DNA of 31,273 nt, from IMG/VR virus record IMGVR_UViG_3300032087_001235, positions 1 through 31,273 of that record. The stretch is one strand, 5' to 3'. Positions within the stretch are counted from its first letter, which is position 1, and the number at the start of each line of letters is the position of its first letter. Position numbers and translations under genes: made by a program. The notes beneath the pieces are model-generated. The model ran no database searches and had not been told where the DNA came from. It saw only the letters and a program-made list of their open reading frames with translations. This stretch comes from a virus. Shown one piece after another: positions 29,393 to 31,273 of this stretch.

Positions 29393-31273
29393 CGAATGTA
29401 TTTGACCTCCGCATGATAGCTATAATCGTCATCGGTAGCGGCTGCGACTGCTTAATAACAACACGGGAATCATTGTCATAACCAGATGGGAAGGAAACCT
29501 CTTTGTCACCGCTAAAGATTGGAACAGCAGTATCCATATCCATGCTTGAATCTCTGAATGGGATGCGGTCCAGCGATGTCAGTGTAGGCCCAACCTCTGC
29601 ACCCACGGTTTCTAGGAATCGGACCGTTACGCCATGAATCCGCTTTATCTTGCCTTGGGAGACACCATCATTAGCCCCACCCTCAAGCCTCAAAGTCTGA
29701 ACTATAGAATCGTAGCCATAACCAACGTGAACCTTTGTAGCACTCCTGTCTAGCGTCACGGACCCGCCTGAAACGGTCTTGTCTGCGTGTGCCGAACCGT
29801 CTGCAACAATCTGAACTGTCTCCCCCTCTAGGTGGTTCAGGCCCGTAATCGTTGAGGTTGATGAACCGCTGTATGTCAGGCCACTGTCCACAAAGAAAGC
29901 ATCTGTAATGTCACCGCCAAAGTTAATTGGCTTTAGAAACTCAATGTGACGCACAGTCGAACCGTTAATGGTGCGCTTGACTGAAACATACACTTGGTCT
30001 TCTGCCCCCGATGGGATTGCTGTGATACTCTCAACAACCCCGCTGCCTCCGATATTGTGGTCATGCCACCCTATCGCCGCATTTGCTCGGTCATACGTCA
30101 AACCAATAAGGCCACCATCATTGTGAACAAACCACAGGATAAGTTCAGGCTCCTGTTGCCAAATCATGTCAGACACACCACCGCGAGTAATGTGGTCAGC
30201 CAGAATGGTAAGGTCTACGCCCAAAAGCCCGTCAGTGTCCAAGTCAAACGTAATCTCTTTAATCTTCTCAAGACCCTTCTGAACCAGAATGGTAGAGTTT
30301 CCAGCCCGTAAAGGACGCACATCAGATGTTCCAAATGTAGTCTCCCGCAAGACGTTTACATTTGTTGGGGTTACAGGTGTAGCACCCGTGCCGCCGGACA
30401 GGGTAAACTCCGAACTTGTTGTAAGAATCTGCAAGAACCTACCCGGAAGCAAGTGCTTGATGACGTTAACCTGGTCAGATGCAATCGTAATATTTACCGC
30501 ATCATCGTCTTCTGTGCCTGGGGTGTGATTCTCAAAATCGGCACTCTGTGAGCCAAAGATAGTCTGTGGTTGGCCTGTCGTGCCAGCAAAGTATAGACGC
30601 TGCTCGTAGAATGCTACAGCCTTTGGAAACCCCTGGTCTCCACCAAACGCCCCAAGCGACCAACGCTTTGTAGCGTTACTTGAGCCTACAATGTGGTCTG
30701 GCAGTGTGGAGTTGCCAAACTCGTCTTCATGCACCGTAGCTGTCACCTCCGTTGCGCTGGTAAAAGCCGTAATCTTTACATGGCCGAAGCCATCGTGCTG
30801 GTATTCCCAGTCTAGCGCACCATAGGTTTCTGTGCCTTCAAGATGCACAGGCGGTGTGTTCCCAGATGTTTGGGTGCTTCCAGTTACGCTTTTGTACACA
30901 TGACCATTATAACGCACTGTATCGCCATCAGCATAACTTGTGCTTGCTGCCCATTCATCATGATGGATTTCAAGCACCTCACGAAAACGGATAAGTCGCC
31001 CAATATCATCACTGCTAAACAAGTCAGCAGATGCTATAATAGTTACGCTGCCTGTTTGCGCTGAAGCGTACAAAGTGGTCGATGTTGTGTTTTCATCAAG
31101 ATACGGGCCATCAACAAAGTCAATGTCTGTAAGGCTGAAGCTAGTCGCTGTTGTGCGGGTCAGCTTGGCTGGTGCGTGGTCTTTGTGGGCAATGAAAAGA
31201 ACATCCGCTGACTGAGCGTGGTTCAGTTCAAAAATCTCTGTGACGCTGTAAGAAGTAGCTACTTCAGCTATTT
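29385..31273 (-). CDS. Tail tubular protein B-like (nozzle), C-terminal part; begins at 611 after circularisation
   Basis: The remaining 599 residues of the nozzle protein that starts at 611 (31183-31273 duplicate 1-91). The N-terminal part of this piece is VLFIAHKDHAPAKL, then WAASTSYADGDTVRYNGHVYKS, RWSLGAFGGDQGFPKAVAFYEQRLYFAGT, and FLQILTTSSEFTLSG, all typical of podovirus nozzle-like proteins. Later segments are beta-rich with GGVSDMIWQQEP and DGGLIGLTYDR. The end overlaps the GNAT-like gene by 8 nt. An internal start gives 562 residues, but the continuing frame across the junction shows that is not the real start. Confidence 0.88.
   Translation of the reverse strand, partial: IAEVATSYSVTEIFELNHAQSADVLFIAHKDHAPAKLTRTTATSFSLTDIDFVDGPYLDENTTSTTLYASAQTGSVTIIASADLFSSDDIGRLIRFREVLEIHHDEWAASTSYADGDTVRYNGHVYKSVTGSTQTSGNTPPVHLEGTETYGALDWEYQHDGFGHVKITAFTSATEVTATVHEDEFGNSTLPDHIVGSSNATKRWSLGAFGGDQGFPKAVAFYEQRLYFAGTTGQPQTIFGSQSADFENHTPGTEDDDAVNITIASDQVNVIKHLLPGRFLQILTTSSEFTLSGGTGATPVTPTNVNVLRETTFGTSDVRPLRAGNSTILVQKGLEKIKEITFDLDTDGLLGVDLTILADHITRGGVSDMIWQQEPELILWFVHNDGGLIGLTYDRANAAIGWHDHNIGGSGVVESITAIPSGAEDQVYVSVKRTINGSTVRHIEFLKPINFGGDITDAFFVDSGLTYSGSSTSTITGLNHLEGETVQIVADGSAHADKTVSGGSVTLDRSATKVHVGYGYDSIVQTLRLEGGANDGVSQGKIKRIHGVTVRFLETVGAEVGPTLTSLDRIPFRDSSMDMDTAVPIFSGDKEVSFPSGYDNDSRVVIKQSQPLPMTIIAIMRRSNTFDA
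31183..31273. repeat. Right copy of 91-bp terminal direct repeat
   Basis: Identical to bases 1-91. It can be removed to obtain one 31,182-bp circle without affecting any gene. Confidence 0.97.

Noticed and set aside
1-31182. tRNA genes, integrase, attachment sites
   Set aside because: I saw no cloverleaf sequence and no tyrosine or serine recombinase motif; absence is only as reliable as reading by eye.

Overview
This window looks like one complete genome of a small tailed phage with a short tail (podovirus type), assembled as a circle. The first 91 bases are repeated exactly as the last 91 (31183-31273), so the unit is 31,182 bp. Closing the circle joins two open ends into one intact 802-residue tail gene. 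The gene set (T7-like portal, tubular tail proteins, internal virion proteins, a GTA-type three-TM holin, a GP88 protein and many tiny lysine-rich proteins) resembles uncultured marine podoviruses of Gram-negative bacteria. The host cannot be named from sequence. I see no integrase, tRNA, RNA polymerase, DNA polymerase, helicase or primase.

Layout. (A) The minus-strand late block is about 23.7 kb. It runs from 9034 down through position 1, across the circular junction, and on to 16485. In transcription order: small terminase, tiny basic protein, large terminase, HlyC-like lysine acyltransferase, lysine/proline 11-mer repeat protein, Arg-Gly protein, portal, Bbp19-like protein, scaffold, small protein, major capsid, decoration protein, a terminator, nuclease-like protein, tail tube proteins A and B, internal virion/ejection proteins, tail fibre with S74 chaperone, then lysis (small membrane proteins, holin, membrane protein, endolysin) mixed with tiny basic proteins. 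(B) A plus-strand early block (9432-12134) has GP88, small proteins, an HTH protein and a C5 DNA methyltransferase, and ends at a strong terminator. (C) A short minus-strand block (12303-13229) has a Cro/CI-type repressor, a zinc-motif protein and a Holliday-junction-resolvase-like nuclease. (D) A second plus-strand block (13369-16525) is a recombination/replication set: RecB/Cas4-like nuclease, putative annealing protein, SSB and a DnaA domain IV-like protein.

How it fits together. The phage seems to rely on the host replisome, adding its own SSB, annealing protein, nucleases and a DnaA-like DNA binder. Block C and block D are transcribed apart from back-to-back promoters whose -35 boxes are the two arms of one palindrome. 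The repressor transcript would start at or next to its AUG, as for lambda cI. Block D mRNA would begin with a long, possibly switchable hairpin.

The most unusual part is an acyltransferase of the RTX-toxin-activating HlyC family. It keeps the catalytic His and Asp at HlyC spacing and lies directly upstream of a lysine-rich 11-residue repeat protein, inside the packaging/head operon. No RTX toxin is present. This suggests an undescribed phage protein-acylation pair.
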